Below, piece after piece: positions 44,665 through 53,577 of a stretch of DNA of 64,000 nucleotides (its first letter is position 1; the number at the start of each line of letters is the position of its first letter). The notes beneath the pieces were generated by a model. The model was not told where the DNA came from. It was given only the letters and a program-made list of their open reading frames with translations, and did no database searches. The stretch is from Nocardia crassostreae. GTDB lineage: Bacteria > Actinomycetota > Actinomycetes > Mycobacteriales > Mycobacteriaceae. The position numbers and the translations under genes were made by a program. The stretch is from the NCBI RefSeq assembly GCF_001613405.1, contig NZ_BDCH01000023.1, positions 186,001 through 250,000 of the forward strand, given 5' to 3'.

Positions 44665-45303
44665 TTATCCGGCGGCCAATATCCGATCGAGTTGTTCGAG
44701 GGTTTCGGTATTTCCGCGGTGCACGATCGCCTGCCAGCCGACCGCTGCGGCGGCCTGGCAATTGCGTTCACTGTCATCGATGAGCAGGCAGCGCGCGGCG
44801 GGCACGCCGAGGACGCCCTCGGCAATGCGGAATATCTCGGAATCAGGTTTGCGGACACCGTATTCGTGCGATCGCACGATCGCCTCGAAAACGGTGGCAT
44901 CGGGAATCAGCCGGGCGCGATAGGGTTCCCATTCACGCACGCTATTGGTGAGCATGGCCAACCGGCGCCGCGCATCGGTGCGCAGGACCAGGGCGTCGCA
45001 CAGTTCACCATTGAAACTGCGCTCGCCGTACCATAATTCGCTGAAGCGGCCGAGATCGGCGTGCGGCCGCCAGTCCGGGGCCAGCCGCGCCGTCACGCGG
45101 GCGCCCCATTCGATTTCGTTCAGGCAGCCGGTCTCCAGTGGCGCCAGTCCGTCGCCGCCGAATTCGGCGGCGACGGCCGTGCAGGCCCGCAGCAGCGTTT
45201 CGGCGGGGACCGCGCACTGCGCGGCCACCCGCTCGAATACGTCCGCCACCGGGTCGGTGAGCACTCCACCGAAATCGCACCAGATGACCAGTTCGCCGAT
45301 CAC
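44665..45303 (-). CDS. HAD-superfamily hydrolase
   Basis: 212 aa. HAD motifs: WCDFGGVLTD (motif I; the second catalytic Asp is replaced by Gly-Gly, the DFGGV form common in the HAD-IA group), AMLTNS (motif II), GVRKPDSEIF (motif III) and CLLIDDSERN (motif IV). Proteins of this set are phosphatases or epoxide-hydrolase N-terminal-like domains. First gene of the minus-strand lipid operon as I draw it (44-base gap to the ligase gene). Its place in the lipid pathway is unclear. Confidence 0.82.
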   Translation of the reverse strand: MIGELVIWCDFGGVLTDPVADVFERVAAQCAVPAETLLRACTAVAAEFGGDGLAPLETGCLNEIEWGARVTARLAPDWRPHADLGRFSELWYGERSFNGELCDALVLRTDARRRLAMLTNSVREWEPYRARLIPDATVFEAIVRSHEYGVRKPDSEIFRIAEGVLGVPAARCLLIDDSERNCQAAAAVGWQAIVHRGNTETLEQLDRILAAG

Positions 45304-45370
45304 GAACTCAGTCTCACCGCGCCCACGCCGCTCGGCAATGCCGAGAATTCATTCGCTCGGTTGGCGATTC

Positions 45371-46303
45371 CTATTGCACCAGACCGGATTCCATCCGCAT
45401 TGCGGATTCCAATGGCCGCGCCGATTCGATGCAACCGAGGAAGGAGCGCACGATCGGGCGGGTGTCGTCCGAACGCCACACCACGCACAGTTCGACCGTC
45501 GGCACCGGATCGTGCAGTGCCACCATGACGGTCTGGTTGTAGCCCGCGGCGGGCGTGGCCCCGGCGCGCAGCGAGGACGCGAAGCCGACCATGGGTTTGA
45601 CCGACACCATGATGGCCGTGGCATTGGGATCGTCGAGCTGATGCTCGACATTGAGCTTGATCCCGCTGCGTTCGGCCGCATTGTGGATGGCGTCGTACAT
45701 GGCCGGGCACTGCTGGCATTCGAACAGAATGCAGGACTGGCTGGCCAGCTCGCTGAACGGGGTCCGCGAGCGGCGCGCCCAGCTGTGCCCGCGCCCGACC
45801 ACCGCCACCAGCGGCACTTGGATCATTGGGCGGCAATGGAATTCGGTCGAGGCCGGTCGTCCGTAGACCAGCCCCACATCCAGTGCTCCCGAGGACAGCG
45901 CGGCCAGCTGCGGGCCGGTGCGCTGTTCCACCAGGTTGATATTGACATTGGGGAGAATGGCGTGCATCCGCGCCAGCGCCGCAGGCAGAATGCGTTGTCC
46001 GGCGGCGAAGTTGTACCCGATGCGCAGGGTACCGGCGCGGCCCAAGGCCACCTCCCGCACCGCCGAACGGGCCTCTTCGGTCTGGGCGATGATGCTGCGC
46101 GCCAGGTCGCACAGCACCTCCCCCGCCGGTGTGAGGTTGACCTGGTGGGAGCTGCGCTCCACCAGTTGGACACCGACACTGCGTTCCAGCCGCTGAATCT
46201 GCTGGCTGAGTGAGGGTTGGGCCAGATGTAGACGGGCAGCCGCGCGACCGAAATGTAGTTCTTCCGCCACGGCCAGGAAAGACACCAAGAGTCTGAGCTC
46301 CAT
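45371..46303 (-). CDS. LysR-family transcriptional regulator
   Basis: 310 aa. N-terminal winged HTH: MELRLLVSFLAVAEELHFGRAAARLHLAQPSLSQ is the classic opening (split here only by reading length), then IQRLERSVGVQLVER, followed by the inducer-binding domain (GTLRIGYNFAAGQRILP). It lies upstream of the lipid-synthase operon on the same strand with a 67-base gap to the HAD gene, and is the likely local regulator, though LysR targets are often divergent. A T-N11-A-type site could not be fixed by eye. Confidence 0.88.
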   Translation of the reverse strand: MELRLLVSFLAVAEELHFGRAAARLHLAQPSLSQQIQRLERSVGVQLVERSSHQVNLTPAGEVLCDLARSIIAQTEEARSAVREVALGRAGTLRIGYNFAAGQRILPAALARMHAILPNVNINLVEQRTGPQLAALSSGALDVGLVYGRPASTEFHCRPMIQVPLVAVVGRGHSWARRSRTPFSELASQSCILFECQQCPAMYDAIHNAAERSGIKLNVEHQLDDPNATAIMVSVKPMVGFASSLRAGATPAAGYNQTVMVALHDPVPTVELCVVWRSDDTRPIVRSFLGCIESARPLESAMRMESGLVQ

Positions 46304-46415
46304 GCTTACCTCCCCTTCGGGATGGAGATCAGCGTATCCGGTCCGCGTAACGACGGGTGAACCATGCGAACGACCGGGTGAACGGTCGGCTATTCCTCAG
46401 CTGCCGCGCCGCGCC

Positions 46416-47240
46416 TCAGCTACCGACATCACACACCAGGCCCGGATGCGCCAACCGCACGCGACCCGGGAAAAGCTGTGTGGCTTCGGCCAACCGGGCC
46501 TTGAGCCACACCTCGTCGCTGGTGGGCAGATGGGTGAGCAGCAGTTCGTGCGCACCCGCCGCGGCGGCCGCGCGGGCGGCGTCGGCGGCGCACAGGTGAC
46601 CGTGCGCGCCGCGGTCGGTGCGTTCCAGGCTGGCCTCGGCCAGGAACAGATCCACATCGGCGGCGAGGCGTTCCAGCGCGACCGAGACGCCGGTGTCGCC
46701 GGTGCAGGCCATGGAGCCGGAGGGTCCGCAGATGCGCATGCCGCAATTGGGTTTGGCGTGCGGCAGTGCGATGAACTCACACGTGTGCTCGCCGATGGCG
46801 ACGGTCTCGTCGGGCCGGTATTCGCGAACGTCGAAGGCGGCCTCGAAGACTCGGTCCAGGACCGGCAGGGTTTCGGTGGTGAGCGCCGAGGCGAGGGTGT
46901 CCAGGATCGGGCGCGCGCCCGCCGGGACGTAGAGCGGGATCTGCGGCAGCCGGTCCGGGGTGTCGGCGAACCAGTTCTCGAAACCCGGATACTTCGCCAG
47001 CGCGAACGGAGCCAGCAGGGCCTTGCCCAGCGGCAGTAGATCGTAGCAGTGGTCGATGTGCAGGTGGCTGATGATCACCGCGTCCAGGACCGCCGGGGAG
47101 CGATCGGCGGTGAGCGCGGTGGCGATGCCGGGACCGCAATCCAGCAGGATCCGGCTGGCGCCGGTGTCCACCAGATAGCCGGAACTGGGCTGACCGTCCG
47201 CGGGCATGCCCGCTCGGCAGCCGAGCACAGTGAGTTGCAT
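46416..47240 (-). CDS. Metallo-beta-lactamase-fold hydrolase (RNase Z/ElaC-like)
   Basis: 274 aa from the ATG at 47240. Metal-binding signature HLHIDHCYDL (H-x-H-x-D-H), with ALPHAKPNCG, ACTGDTGVS and HGHLCAADAA/LLTHLP supplying further ligands; layout LTVLGCRAGMPADGQPSSG is that of the RNase Z-like and lactonase-like group. Substrates range from RNA 3' ends to phosphodiesters and lactones; no specific one can be assigned. It lies between the LysR gene and the ABC importer, 77 bases from the latter. Confidence 0.82.
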   Translation of the reverse strand: MQLTVLGCRAGMPADGQPSSGYLVDTGASRILLDCGPGIATALTADRSPAVLDAVIISHLHIDHCYDLLPLGKALLAPFALAKYPGFENWFADTPDRLPQIPLYVPAGARPILDTLASALTTETLPVLDRVFEAAFDVREYRPDETVAIGEHTCEFIALPHAKPNCGMRICGPSGSMACTGDTGVSVALERLAADVDLFLAEASLERTDRGAHGHLCAADAARAAAAAGAHELLLTHLPTSDEVWLKARLAEATQLFPGRVRLAHPGLVCDVGS

Positions 47241-47317
47241 ACGATTCTCCGTTCGAAGGGTGCGCAAAACGACATTGCGCGGAGACAGAGGCGGCCGGGA
47301 CCCACCGGCCGGAGGAG

Positions 47318-48129
47318 CTACTTGAGCCCCGAGCGCACGAAGGCGTTGACGATATGGCGCTGCAGCAGCAGATACAGCAGCAGCACCGGCAGGCAGGCGA
47401 GGCTGGCGACGGCCATCATCGGTCCCCATTGCTCCCCCTCGGTGCCCATGAAACTGCGCAGGCCCAGCTGCAGCACGCTATTGGATTGCCGCAGCACCAC
47501 CGCGGGCCAGAAGTACTCGTTCCAGGCATTGATGAACAGCAGAATGGTCAGCGCGGCCAGGGCCGGACGCAGATTCGGGACCACCACCGTCCACAGGATC
47601 GACCACGAGGACCGGCCGTCGATCTTGGCCGCCGCAATGAGCTCCTTCGGGAACGCCGCCATGTGCTGGCGCAGCAGCAGCACCCCCAGCGCCGAGCACA
47701 GGGTCGGAACCACCACGCCGATCAGCGAATTGAGCAGACCCAGATCGCTGAGCAGGATGTAGTTGGGCAGCATGGTCACCTGGAACGGCACCAGCCAGGT
47801 GCCGACGAACGCCAGATACAGCAGCCGCTGCAAGGGGAAGGTGTACATGGCGAGGCGTAGGAGGCCAGCAGCGCGACCAGCAGCTGCCCGGTCGCCGCCA
47901 GGGCCGCCACGAAGAAGGTGTTCGCCAGCAGGCCGACGATATCCACCTTGTCCGCCGCATCGCCGTAGTTGGCCAGCGACAGCGGCCACGGCAGCGGTGA
48001 CAGCGAGGTGACGTCCTCGGGGCGGCGCAGCGCGGTGGCGAACAACCAGTAGATGGGGAAGACGCACACCAGCGCCGTGAGGGTGAGCAGCAGGTGGCTG
48101 CCGAGCGTGCGGAGCCGGTCAATCGTCAT
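47318..48129 (-). CDS. ABC sugar-type importer permease (MalG-like), single-base frameshift
   Basis: Two frames complement each other: the N-terminal part (MTIDRLRTLGSHLLLTL ... LLVALLASYA) starts at 48129, and the C-terminal part resumes at AMYTFPLQRLLYLAF in another frame to 47318. Restoring one base near 47852-47853 gives SYAFAMYTF, the usual sequence before the central membrane helices, and a protein of about 270 residues. The permease EAA-type loop is seen as ELIAAAKIDGRSSWSILWTVVVP. The ATG overlaps the upstream permease stop by 11 bases. As written the gene is broken. Confidence 0.78.
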
Positions 48130-48985
48130 GGAAGGCCACCTTTTCCGAGATCCACACCAGCACAACCGCAATGACGCCGAACCCGAGGAACAGCAGCACC
48201 CCCGCCGCGGCGCTGAGCCCGGCGTCGAAGCTGTGGAAGGCGTAATCCCAGAGCAGGTAATAGATATTGGTCGTGGCCTGCGCGGGCCCGCCTTGGGTCA
48301 TGGTGTCGATGAGCGGGAAAGTGAGTGTGGGACTGAGCAAAACCGTGTTCAGCACCAGGAACATCAGCGTGGGCGAGAGCAGCGGCAACGTGATCCACCG
48401 CCGGATCTGCCCGGCATCGGCCCCGTCCACCCGGGCCGCCTCGTCGTAATCGCTACTGATACCGGCCAACCCGGCCCACACCACCAGCATGGCGAACCCG
48501 ACCAGATGCCAGCCCGCGATCACAACGATCACCCGCGGCGCGGTGGCCGCGTCATACACCCAGTTGCGATCCGACCCGAGCACCTGCCCCACCGCACCCG
48601 CCCCCGGATGCAACAGCCACCGCCACACCGCCGCCGCAGCCACCGGCGCGACCAGGAACGGCGCGAACGCCAGCGCCTGATACACCGTCCGGGCCCGTCC
48701 ACCCACCCTCCGGCACGCCAGGGCGATGACCAGCGGCAGCAACACGGTGAACGGCAGCAGTCCCGCGATCAGCGCCACGGTGCGCCAGATCGAGTCACCG
48801 AACGACGGAAGCTCCAGCAGCCGTTCGTAATTCCCGATGCCAACCGCCCGTGCGGGCGAAGTGGGCATCAGATTCCACGAATAGGTCGACAACTCGAACG
48901 CCTGCACCAACGGCCGATACGTCCAGACGATCAGCAACACCACCGCGGGCGCGAGATACAGGTAGGGCACCGCCCGCCGCAGCAT
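48119..48985 (-). CDS. ABC sugar-type importer permease (MalF-like)
   Basis: 288 aa from the ATG at 48985. Six membrane segments, starting with LAPAVVLLIVWTYRPLVQAF, and the EAA loop DYDEAARVDGADAGQIRRWITLP that contacts the ATPase. Sequence further upstream in this frame is made of palindromic intergenic repeats, so a longer start is unlikely. Partner of the MalG-like permease just downstream (11-base overlap). Belongs to the carbohydrate uptake CUT1 group; the sugar is unknown. Confidence 0.85.
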   Translation of the reverse strand: MLRRAVPYLYLAPAVVLLIVWTYRPLVQAFELSTYSWNLMPTSPARAVGIGNYERLLELPSFGDSIWRTVALIAGLLPFTVLLPLVIALACRRVGGRARTVYQALAFAPFLVAPVAAAAVWRWLLHPGAGAVGQVLGSDRNWVYDAATAPRVIVVIAGWHLVGFAMLVVWAGLAGISSDYDEAARVDGADAGQIRRWITLPLLSPTLMFLVLNTVLLSPTLTFPLIDTMTQGGPAQATTNIYYLLWDYAFHSFDAGLSAAAGVLLFLGFGVIAVVLVWISEKVAFHDD

Positions 48986-49011
48986 GTTGCTGCGGCGCGC
49001 GACACGCACCC

Positions 49012-49069
49012 GGGGCTTTCGAGCCGAAGCCCCTGAGCGCACTTGGGGTTTCAGGGGCGGAGCCCCTGA
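49012..49069. repeat. Intergenic palindrome cluster between importer genes
   Basis: GGGGCTT and AAGCCCC (49012-49018, 49027-49033) form one hairpin; TCAGGGGC-GGA-GCCCCTGA (49051-49069) forms a second, with a perfect 8-bp stem. They lie between the binding-protein and permease genes. Such structures can trim or stabilise polycistronic mRNA so that the binding protein is made in excess; a dispersed repeat family is the alternative. Confidence 0.7.
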
Positions 49070-49104
49070 GAGCCCCCGAGAGTTGGGGTATTCGAGGACG
49101 AACA

Positions 49105-50469
49105 TCAGGGCAGCAGCTTGGCGCCCGCGTCCCGGGCGGCGCTGAGGGTGGACTGTGGCTCCTTGCCCTGGAACACGATCGATTCGACCGCCTCCATCAT
49201 GCCGTCGCGAATCTGCAGATAGCTGTTGCCGGGCATGGAGATCCACGGTTCCATGCGCTCGAGCTGTGCGATATTCGGTGCGAGCAGGCCGTTCTGCTTG
49301 TACCACGCCTGCAACCCATTGGGGTCGTCGAGCAGCCCGGTGCGCAGCGGCAGGTAGCCGATGCCCTGAGAGATCTTGGTGTAGGCGGCCTCACTGGTGA
49401 GGAAGCCGATCAGCTCCCAGGCTGCGCGCTGCTTGACCGGATCGCTGGACAGGATGTGCAGTCCGGCACCGGAATTGGTGGGGATCGTGGTCTTGCCGTC
49501 GAAGCTGGGCATGGCGGCCGAGCGCAGATCCCACTTGTCCTTGGCGCCCGTGACGAAGGTGCCTTGTAAGGCGCTCGATTCCAGGATCATGCCCACCTCA
49601 CCGCGCGCGAAGGCCTCGTACCCCTGCTTCTGGTCGAGCTTGGGCATGGCCCCGGTGTCGACCAGTTGCTGCCCCATGCGCGCCACCTCGACCACCGGCT
49701 GATCGGCGAAGGTGAGCTTGCTGCGATCCTCGGAGATCACCCGGCCGCCATTGGAGCGAACCATGGACTGGAAGCACCAGTCCTTGGCGGTCTTGGTGAG
49801 GCAGTCGATGTACACCCCGCCCTTACCGGTCTTCTCGGCAATGGCCCTCCCGGCCTCGGCCACCTGCGCCCAGGTGCTCGGCGACGCAGCCGGATCCAGT
49901 CCGGCCTGCTCGAAAAGCGTTGCGTTGTAGTAGAGCACGGGCGTCGACAGCACGAACGGCACGCCGTAGGTGTGACCGTCCCAATCGCTGAGCGTGTGGG
50001 CCTTGGGGGCGTACGGGTACTTCACGCCGTCGAAGGTGCGCTGCAGATCCTGCTTGCCGAAGAGAGTGTCGAGCGGTTTGGCGCCCAGCTGGTGGATGGT
50101 GAAATCCAGGTCGCTGAACCCGATCTGGGCCACATCGGGCGGATTGCCCGCCACGATCTGGCTCTGAATGCTGGAGATGGTGTCGGTGGTCGGGTTGGGG
50201 CTGTTGCCCTGCGGCTTCTGCGCGGTCACCGTGATATTCGGGTGCTCGGCACGGAACTGCTCGATCAAGGCATTGAAGGTATCGGTCCAGGCCCCGGCCA
50301 GGCCGTAGTTGTAGGACTCGAACACGATCGACACTTGCTGGTGCGGTTCCAGTTCCGGAATCGGGGACACCGTCGGGGAATCCGTCTCGCTGGAGGCGCC
50401 GATACCGCAGGCGGTCAGCGCGACCAGTGCGGCGGTCACCAGGCCCAGCAGGGGCACGGTGCGTTTCAC
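49105..50469 (-). CDS. ABC importer extracellular solute-binding lipoprotein (family 1)
   Basis: 454 aa from the GTG at 50469 (AGGAGAGAG upstream). Signal peptide with lipobox LTAC, Cys21. The mature protein has the family-1 sugar-binding pattern: FRAEHPNITVTAQKPQG, NPPDVAQIGFSD, DGHTYGVPFVLSTPVLYYNATLFEQAGLDP, and ELIGFLTSEAAYTKISQG. It captures an oligosaccharide or glycerol-3-phosphate-like solute at the membrane and passes it to the permeases. It follows the ATPase; because of a frameshift there, the two now share one continuous reading frame, but the lipobox shows that this is the true N-terminus. Confidence 0.87.
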   Translation of the reverse strand: MKRTVPLLGLVTAALVALTACGIGASSETDSPTVSPIPELEPHQQVSIVFESYNYGLAGAWTDTFNALIEQFRAEHPNITVTAQKPQGNSPNPTTDTISSIQSQIVAGNPPDVAQIGFSDLDFTIHQLGAKPLDTLFGKQDLQRTFDGVKYPYAPKAHTLSDWDGHTYGVPFVLSTPVLYYNATLFEQAGLDPAASPSTWAQVAEAGRAIAEKTGKGGVYIDCLTKTAKDWCFQSMVRSNGGRVISEDRSKLTFADQPVVEVARMGQQLVDTGAMPKLDQKQGYEAFARGEVGMILESSALQGTFVTGAKDKWDLRSAAMPSFDGKTTIPTNSGAGLHILSSDPVKQRAAWELIGFLTSEAAYTKISQGIGYLPLRTGLLDDPNGLQAWYKQNGLLAPNIAQLERMEPWISMPGNSYLQIRDGMMEAVESIVFQGKEPQSTLSAARDAGAKLLP

Positions 50470-50509
50470 TTCTCTCTCCTCATCGGGTGGTGCAGTGGGT
50501 TTCCGGCCG

Positions 50510-51651
50510 CTAGGCGGCATCGGTCTCGGGGGTTTCGCCGGGCACGGGCGCCACGACCGCGGCGGGTGGCCGCCAGGTGAGGCGCTGACCGGACTCCGGA
50601 TCGAACAGGTGGATATCGGAGGGGTCGACCGCGAAGCCGATGGCCTCGCCGACCCGGGCGCCCGCCGGGCGCGGTGCGCGGGCGACAGCATTCCGGCCGC
50701 CGTAGCGCCGACCCGGACGTGGACGAGCTCCTCGCTGCCGAGGTTCTCGACCATGGTCACTTCTCCGCGAATCGCGCTGGGGCCCGCGGTGATACGGAGC
50801 TTCTCCGGGCGGATGCCCGCGATGACGGGCGTGGCGGCGTCCTCGTCGGTCTCGATGCCCAGGGGCGCGTCGATCCCATCGGCCGTGACCCGCAGACCGT
50901 CCGCGTGCCGCGCGACCACGGCCGGGAACAGGTTCATCGGCGGGGATCCGAGGAACCCGGCCACAAAGGTGGAGCGGGGCCGGTCGTAGAGCTCCTCGGG
51001 CGTGCCGACCTGTTCCACCCGGCCGCCCTCGAGCAGCGCGATGCGGGTGGCCATGGTCATGGCCTCGACCTGATCGTGGGTGACGTAGACGAATGTCGCG
51101 CCCAGGCGGCGGTGCAGTGCGATCAGCTCGGCGCGAGTCGCGCTGCGCAGCTTGGCATCCAGATTCGACAGCGGCTCGTCCATGAGGAAGGCGCCCGGAT
51201 CGCGCACCATGGCGCGGGCCAGGGCCACACGCTGGCGCTGGCCGCCCGACAGCGCCGCCGGGCGGCGGTCGAGCAGCTCCGACAGTTCCAGCGTCGCCGC
51301 CACCTCCGCGACCCGGGCGGCGATGGCGGCGCGGCGCTGCCGTCGCGCCCGCAGCGGAAATCCGATGTTCTTCGCCACCGTCAAATGCGGATACAGCGCA
51401 TAACTCTGGAACACCATCGCCAGATCCCGCCGCTGCGGCGGCGCGTCGGTGATATCCGTGCCGTCCAGCAGAATTCGGCCCGCACTCGGATCCTCCAGTC
51501 CGGCGATCATCCGCAGCAGCGTCGATTTACCGCAGCCGCTCGGGCCGAGCAGAACCAGGAATTCACCGTCGGCGATATCCAAACTCACCGCGTTCACCGC
51601 ATCGGTGCCGCCGAATCGTTTGGAGATCGCATCGAGGTACAGCCGCGCCAC
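50510..51651 (-). CDS. ABC importer ATPase (MsmK/UgpC/SugC type), frameshifted near 3' end
   Basis: Start GTG at 51651 with AAGGAG upstream. Walker A GPSGCGKST, Q-loop FQSYALYPHLTV, signature LSGGQRQRVALARA, Walker B GAFLMDEPLSNLD, H-loop VYVTHDQ, then the MalK-like regulatory domain (FLGSPPMNLFPAV, AGIRPEKLRI). After VRVGATAA the frame is wrong; the expected end (RPAGARVGEAIGFAVDPSD, IHLFDPESGQRLTW) is in another frame and stops at 50510-50512. One base is missing near 50690-50700. As written the ATPase runs into the binding-protein gene. Confidence 0.83.
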
Positions 51652-51848
51652 TACCGCTCCTTCGGGTCGACCGATTTCGGCACACAAGTCACGCGGTCAG
51701 TCTCGGCCGGATCCCCGCGATTACGACCCGGCGATAGTGAACGTCAATCGGTCCAATCGAGTCACCACAGCAGTCGTGCGCGACCGTGACCGCTCGGTGA
51801 GGGTGGTGGCGACGACGATCGGGTTTCGGTATTCGACAGGGGCCGACC

Positions 51849-52787
51849 ATGAGCGAGTTCTCCGTGCGGGTAGCCGGGCGCCGTGACGAGGCAGAGGATG
51901 TCTTCTCCCTGGTACTGGCGGCGTGCGACGGCGACGCGCTGCCGGAGTGGGCGCCGGGCGCGCACATCGATGTACGCGCCGGAGCGGCCGGAGTGCGGCA
52001 GTATTCGCTGTGCGGCGATCCCGGCGACCGGGAGTTGTGGCAGATCGCGGTCTTGCACGAACCCGGCGGCCGCGGCGGATCGGCACATCTGTTCCGCACC
52101 GCGCGGCCAGGCGCCGAATTTCGAGTTTCCGCGCCCCGCAACAATTTCGAGCTCGTCCCGCACCCGTCCTACGTGTTCGTGGCGGGCGGCATCGGCATCA
52201 CCCCGCTGCTGCCGATGCTGGCGGCCGCCACGGCGGCGCACGCCCGCTGGCGCCTGTTCTACGGCGCGCGCACCCGCGCCCATATGGCCTTCGCCGACCA
52301 TCTCGCCGCGCGCTATCCCGAGGTGACCCTGATCCCGCAGGATCGCGACGGACTGCTGCCGCTGTCCCGCATCCTCGACGGCGCCGGTGACGCCGAAATC
52401 TATTGCTGCGGAACGGAACCCCTGCTGGCAGCCATCGAACACCAGGGCGACGAACGCGGATTGACCATTCACACCGAACGTTTCGCGCCGCGCCCGGTCA
52501 CCGCGCGCCCCACCCCCGACCACGAATTCGAGGTCCGCCTGGCAAGCACGGGCGCCACCCACCGCATCGGTCCCAAGCAATCCATCGCCGACGTCCTCGA
52601 GGCAGCGGGCATCGACGTCATCACCTCCTGCCGCGAAGGCACCTGCGGCAGTTGCGAAACCACGGTCTTGGACGGCGATATCGACCACCGCGACGCCATC
52701 CTCACCCCCGCCGAACGCGCCCGCGGCAACACCATGATGCTCTGCGTCTCCCGCGCCAATTCCCCCACGCTCGTCCTGGACCTCTGA
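51849..52787 (+). CDS. Phthalate-dioxygenase-type reductase (FMN, NADH, [2Fe-2S])
   Basis: 312 aa, one-component reductase. Order: flavin domain (APGAHIDVRAG, RQYSLCGDP for FMN), nicotinamide domain (FVAGGIGITPLLPML, YCCGTEPLL) and a C-terminal plant-type ferredoxin with CREGTCGSC and a final Cys in MMLCVSRA, the four cluster ligands. It passes electrons from NADH to a Rieske oxygenase or a P450. No oxygenase is adjacent, but the window has an orphan Rieske oxygenase (8645) and two P450s (13258, 53577). Divergent from the ABC importer operon. Confidence 0.9.
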   Translation: MSEFSVRVAGRRDEAEDVFSLVLAACDGDALPEWAPGAHIDVRAGAAGVRQYSLCGDPGDRELWQIAVLHEPGGRGGSAHLFRTARPGAEFRVSAPRNNFELVPHPSYVFVAGGIGITPLLPMLAAATAAHARWRLFYGARTRAHMAFADHLAARYPEVTLIPQDRDGLLPLSRILDGAGDAEIYCCGTEPLLAAIEHQGDERGLTIHTERFAPRPVTARPTPDHEFEVRLASTGATHRIGPKQSIADVLEAAGIDVITSCREGTCGSCETTVLDGDIDHRDAILTPAERARGNTMMLCVSRANSPTLVLDL

Positions 52788-52828
52788 CCCAGCCCCGCTT
52801 CGATGTATCTCGAGAAGAAAGATCAAGA

Positions 52829-53512
52829 ATGAGGAAAACCGCTGCGGCGACCCTACTGCTGGCCGCCGCACTAGGTATCACCGCTGTGCCCGCAACGGCC
52901 CACGCGGACGACGCCGCCATCAACTACGCCGCCACCGCCACCGAGACCTCCACGATCATCCGGAGCGATGCCGGTTCGATGGTCGTCGAGGATGGTGTCT
53001 TCAAGATCAAGGCTGCCAATGGCGCCACGGTCGCGGGCACCGAGCTGAAGTTCCGCGTGGACGATTTCGAGTTCCCGATCGCCGCGGAGATCACCGATCG
53101 GACCGCCACCCTGACTCCGGAGTTCACTCAGGAGAAGGCCGTCTACAAGCTGGTCGCGCTGCCCTACGAGAACGTCGCGCCGTGGAAGTCCGAGTACGAC
53201 CGTGAGGTCGCCGCCTGGTCCCGCCTGACCAGCACCATCTCCATGGGCGCCACCATCGGCACCCTGGCCGGTGGCATCGGCGGCGCGGCCCTGGGCTGCG
53301 TCATCGGCGCCGGTGTCGCCTTCGCCGCCACCACCCCGCTGCTGCTCATGTTCGGCGCGGGCCCACTCGGCGGCTGCCTCGTCGGCGCCAGCCTCGTCGG
53401 CTTCCTGGGCACCCTCGCCGGTCAGATCTTCGTAACCGCCCCGGTCGCCATCCTGGCCGCGATCCAGTACTTCACCACGATCAACCAGCCCTTCACCGCC
53501 CCGGCGAAATAG
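52829..53512 (+). CDS. Secreted or membrane-associated protein, unknown function
   Basis: 227 aa from the ATG at 52829. Signal peptide with probable cleavage after AHA (about residue 27); a beta-rich domain follows (residues about 30-115, with GSMVVEDGVFKIKAANG), then two long Gly/Ala-rich hydrophobic segments (TIGTLAGGIGGAALGCVIGAG and GPLGGCLVGASLVGFLGTL, each read with its neighbours). Two Cys lie within them. This soluble-domain plus glycine-zipper layout is common in Nocardia proteins of unknown role and suggests membrane insertion or oligomerisation. Ends just before a strong bidirectional terminator. Confidence 0.72.
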   Translation: MRKTAAATLLLAAALGITAVPATAHADDAAINYAATATETSTIIRSDAGSMVVEDGVFKIKAANGATVAGTELKFRVDDFEFPIAAEITDRTATLTPEFTQEKAVYKLVALPYENVAPWKSEYDREVAAWSRLTSTISMGATIGTLAGGIGGAALGCVIGAGVAFAATTPLLLMFGAGPLGGCLVGASLVGFLGTLAGQIFVTAPVAILAAIQYFTTINQPFTAPAK

Positions 53513-53520
53513 GCTGGTAG

Positions 53521-53577
53521 CCCGGCGAGCTCGCCGGGGGACATCGACCCCGCCCGGTCACCCGGGCGGGGTCTTTT
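53521..53577. terminator. Bidirectional terminator region
   Basis: Two stems: an 18-bp palindrome CCCGGCGAGCTCGCCGGG (53521-53538), and GACCCCGCCCGG / CCGGGCGGGGTC (53546-53557, 53562-53573) with a 4-base loop followed by TTTT. It separates the convergent secreted-protein and P450 genes. Confidence 0.88.

Noticed and set aside
41243-44923. 1,226-codon plus-strand open frame
   Set aside because: It lies antisense to four well-defined genes (SGNH hydrolase, FAD oxidoreductase, ligase, HAD hydrolase). Its length results from GC-rich codons in the opposite strand; no domain is recognisable.
48986-49306. Longer N-terminus for the MalF-like permease
   Set aside because: The added sequence is encoded by intergenic palindromes and the end of the binding-protein gene region and resembles no permease N-terminus.
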